A DNA stretch of 64,000 bases, from assembly GCF_003478035.1 (NCBI RefSeq), contig NZ_QUEP01000011.1:43339-107338 (forward strand), in the 5' to 3' direction. The DNA is from Clostridium sp. OF03-18AA (GTDB lineage Bacteria; Bacillota; Clostridia; Lachnospirales; Lachnospiraceae). Of this stretch, positions 62,301-64,000 are shown in pieces. Each line of letters opens with the position of its first letter. The first letter of the stretch is position 1. The notes below the pieces were generated by a model. It was not told the origin of the DNA and searched no databases. It saw only the letters and a list, made by a program, of their open reading frames with translations. The position numbers were made by a program, and so were the translations under genes.

Positions 62301-63167
62301 TCAGTTTACTCCGTAATAGTTTTCCACAAACCGGATAAAATCTGAGATTCCCTCACTTTTATAGCAGCGGTCCGAGATCAGCATGGAGACTTTTCTGGAA
62401 ACAGGATTTCCGTCCCGGTCATAAGCAGGGATCAGCTGTAGTTTTTCCTCGTCGATCTTCCAGTCATCTCCGAACACGAAACAGATCCCGAGCCCGTTTT
62501 CTGCCATTTCGATGGCGATGTCAAAGTAGGGAACCTGCTGTTTCTCATGGGGACTGCTTCCGAACTGACTTTTCCACCATTGATTGATGATCATGCGGAC
62601 CATCGGATTATAGAAGGTCTCGATGAGTGGCATATGTTCGATGGAATCCATGGTTGCTGTTTTCGGGGCAACGATGTAGAGCTCTTCCTGAAACAGGCAT
62701 ACCTGGTCACCGAGATACGGGAAATCGCCGCAGACGAGACCGATATCGATCGTATCGTCGATCAGATCCTTTAAGATCACGTCGCTGGAGTTGGAAATTG
62801 TCTTGATATAGAGATTGGCTCCGCTTTTCTGGTATACGGCGAGGAGTTTCGGAAGATGGCGCTTTGCAAACGAGTTCGGGACGCCGAGTTTTAAGGATTC
62901 CATCTTTGTATGGCGGTCTGCAAAGTGGTCCCCGATCTCCTGGAGAAAATCCAGCATGATGTTTGCCTTCTGTACCAGATATTTTCCGTCTTCTGTGAAA
63001 GTTACGCCGCGGCTTGTCCGTTCCACGAGCTGGCGGCCCCACTCGCTCTCGATCGACTGCAGCCGCTTTGTCAGGGCGGACTGGGTCATAAAGAGGGCGT
63101 CGGCGGCCTTTGTGATGCTGCGCTTTTCATATAATACTTTTAAAATTTTCCAGTCAATGTTTTTCAT
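62301..63167 (-). CDS. LysR family transcriptional regulator
   Basis: 288 residues, complete. N-terminal winged HTH (S-I-T-K-A-A-D-A-L-F-M-T-Q-S-A-L-T-K-R-L) and a substrate-binding domain from residue 90. It lies immediately upstream of the lactonase-carrier operon, its most likely target. Confidence 0.93.
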   Translation of the reverse strand: MKNIDWKILKVLYEKRSITKAADALFMTQSALTKRLQSIESEWGRQLVERTSRGVTFTEDGKYLVQKANIMLDFLQEIGDHFADRHTKMESLKLGVPNSFAKRHLPKLLAVYQKSGANLYIKTISNSSDVILKDLIDDTIDIGLVCGDFPYLGDQVCLFQEELYIVAPKTATMDSIEHMPLIETFYNPMVRMIINQWWKSQFGSSPHEKQQVPYFDIAIEMAENGLGICFVFGDDWKIDEEKLQLIPAYDRDGNPVSRKVSMLISDRCYKSEGISDFIRFVENYYGVN

Positions 63168-63179
63168 AGAAGTTCCTTC

Positions 63180-63968
63180 TTAAAAATAAGCAGATGAAGA
63201 TGAAAATGAAGCAGCAAGCGATTCCGTATATTTTATAAAATCGGCAAGCTTTTCCGGCAGTCGTTTCTCCTTTGGGTACACAAACCATGTTTTTCTCGTC
63301 ACCGGTGTTCCGTCCGGCCATGTAAGCGGCGTGAGCGTCAGCTGATACCGGTTCTCAAAGTTTTCCGGCAGAAAACTCAGGGCATATCCCATCCCCTCAT
63401 CGATCAGCTTCCATGCCCCGTCAATGTGCCCGACCATCATTCCGGACGGGTAAGCGCTCTCAAAGCACATTTCCCACCATCTGTTCAGGATCCTGGTCGT
63501 CTTTTCGTTCGTTTTATAGTCCAGCCGGTGCATTCCGGGAAGCGCAGACACTTCCACGGCTCCTTTCGTGACAAGGAAACCGCGGGTCTCCCCTAACAGA
63601 GTCCTGTTTACCGGTCCCTCATAATCCCCGCGCAGAAATCCTACATCCACGGATCCGTCCAGGACCTGGCGGTAAAGAGCATCACTGGAATCATTGACGA
63701 TCCGGAATTTTATATTTGGATGCGCGATCTGGTACGGAACAAGAACATCTGCGAGAGAGTATTTGCTGTAAGTGTAGGAAGCGCCGATCACGATCTCCGT
63801 CAGTGCGGCATCCTGCAGTTTTTTTAATTCTTCCTTTGTGTCATGGAACAGCTCCAGATATTTTTCTGCCTGTGCGGCAAGAAAATTTCCTTCTGCGGTG
63901 AATGTCAGGCCTTTTGGCGTCCGGTCCACAATGGTACATCCCCATTCGGTCTTCATTTGTTTTAACAA
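63180..63968 (-). pseudogene. LysR family regulator lacking its HTH region (truncated in window)
   Basis: The frame begins at the linker (L-K-Q-M-K-T-E-W-G) and carries a full effector domain of about 200 residues, but the first 40 or so residues with the HTH are missing. In the same frame a TGA lies two codons upstream of the TTG at 63968, so it cannot extend within this window. Either the 5' end is broken by frameshift or rearrangement, or the last bases of the window are unreliable. 12 bp separate it from the next LysR gene. Confidence 0.7.
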
Positions 63969-64000
63969 GAATCAGCAAGAATTCTCCCACCTCTATAGGT

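Overview
The window reads as a chromosome segment of a gut-type Firmicute, most likely a Lachnospiraceae-like Clostridium relative. The evidence is family-level similarity: a complete S10-spc-alpha ribosomal block in Gram-positive order with zinc-type S14, L36 and adenylate kinase, an unusually long L17, FtsEX, Tex, and genes preceded by strong GGAGG sites. No species is claimed.

Bases 1 to about 19,800 are the right part of a prophage with a contractile, P2-like tail. In order it carries sheath, tube, a tail assembly chaperone with a -1 frameshift site, tape measure, X, D, V, U, W, J and I homologues, and a fibre protein. A diversity-generating retroelement (DGR) follows: target gene with variable repeat VR at 12614-12722, template repeat TR at 12877-12985, and a reverse transcriptase at 13180-14403. 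Small tail and lysis genes and a GH25/Cpl-7 endolysin come next. A leftward block of very small genes runs from two near-identical promoters and ends in a short HTH protein. An IS30-family transposase closes the region. Head, terminase and integrase genes are not in the window.

From 19,930 to 29,850 lies host sequence: twin tRNA-Gln genes, a nested palindrome, an acyl-ACP thioesterase, a CvfB-like protein, RidA, an ABC ATPase that has lost its catalytic residues, a PucR-type regulator, then ftsE, ftsX, an M23 hydrolase and an S41 protease, which look like a divisome-linked wall-remodelling set.

From 29,940 to 47,050 is the S10-spc-alpha superoperon (rpsJ to rplQ, including secY, adk, map, infA, rpoA). 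Several intergenic spacers are long and strongly foldable, including a potential pseudoknot between rpsJ and rplC; these are candidates for uncharacterised ribosomal-protein control RNAs.

From 47,100 to 54,450 are a DUF4190-like gene with an in-frame amber codon, tex, a PatB/MalY-type C-S lyase, a YcxB-like protein, tsaE, tsaB and a FliB-like gene. From 54,498 to the end is an accessory metabolic region: an IclR regulator divergent from a GltS-type symporter and an arginase-family hydrolase, then a leftward set of SDR dehydrogenase, RraA-like protein, MatC-type carrier, beta-propeller lactonase and two LysR regulators. The last LysR lacks its DNA-binding domain in the visible sequence. This end looks like uptake and breakdown of one or more organic or amino acids, substrate unknown.
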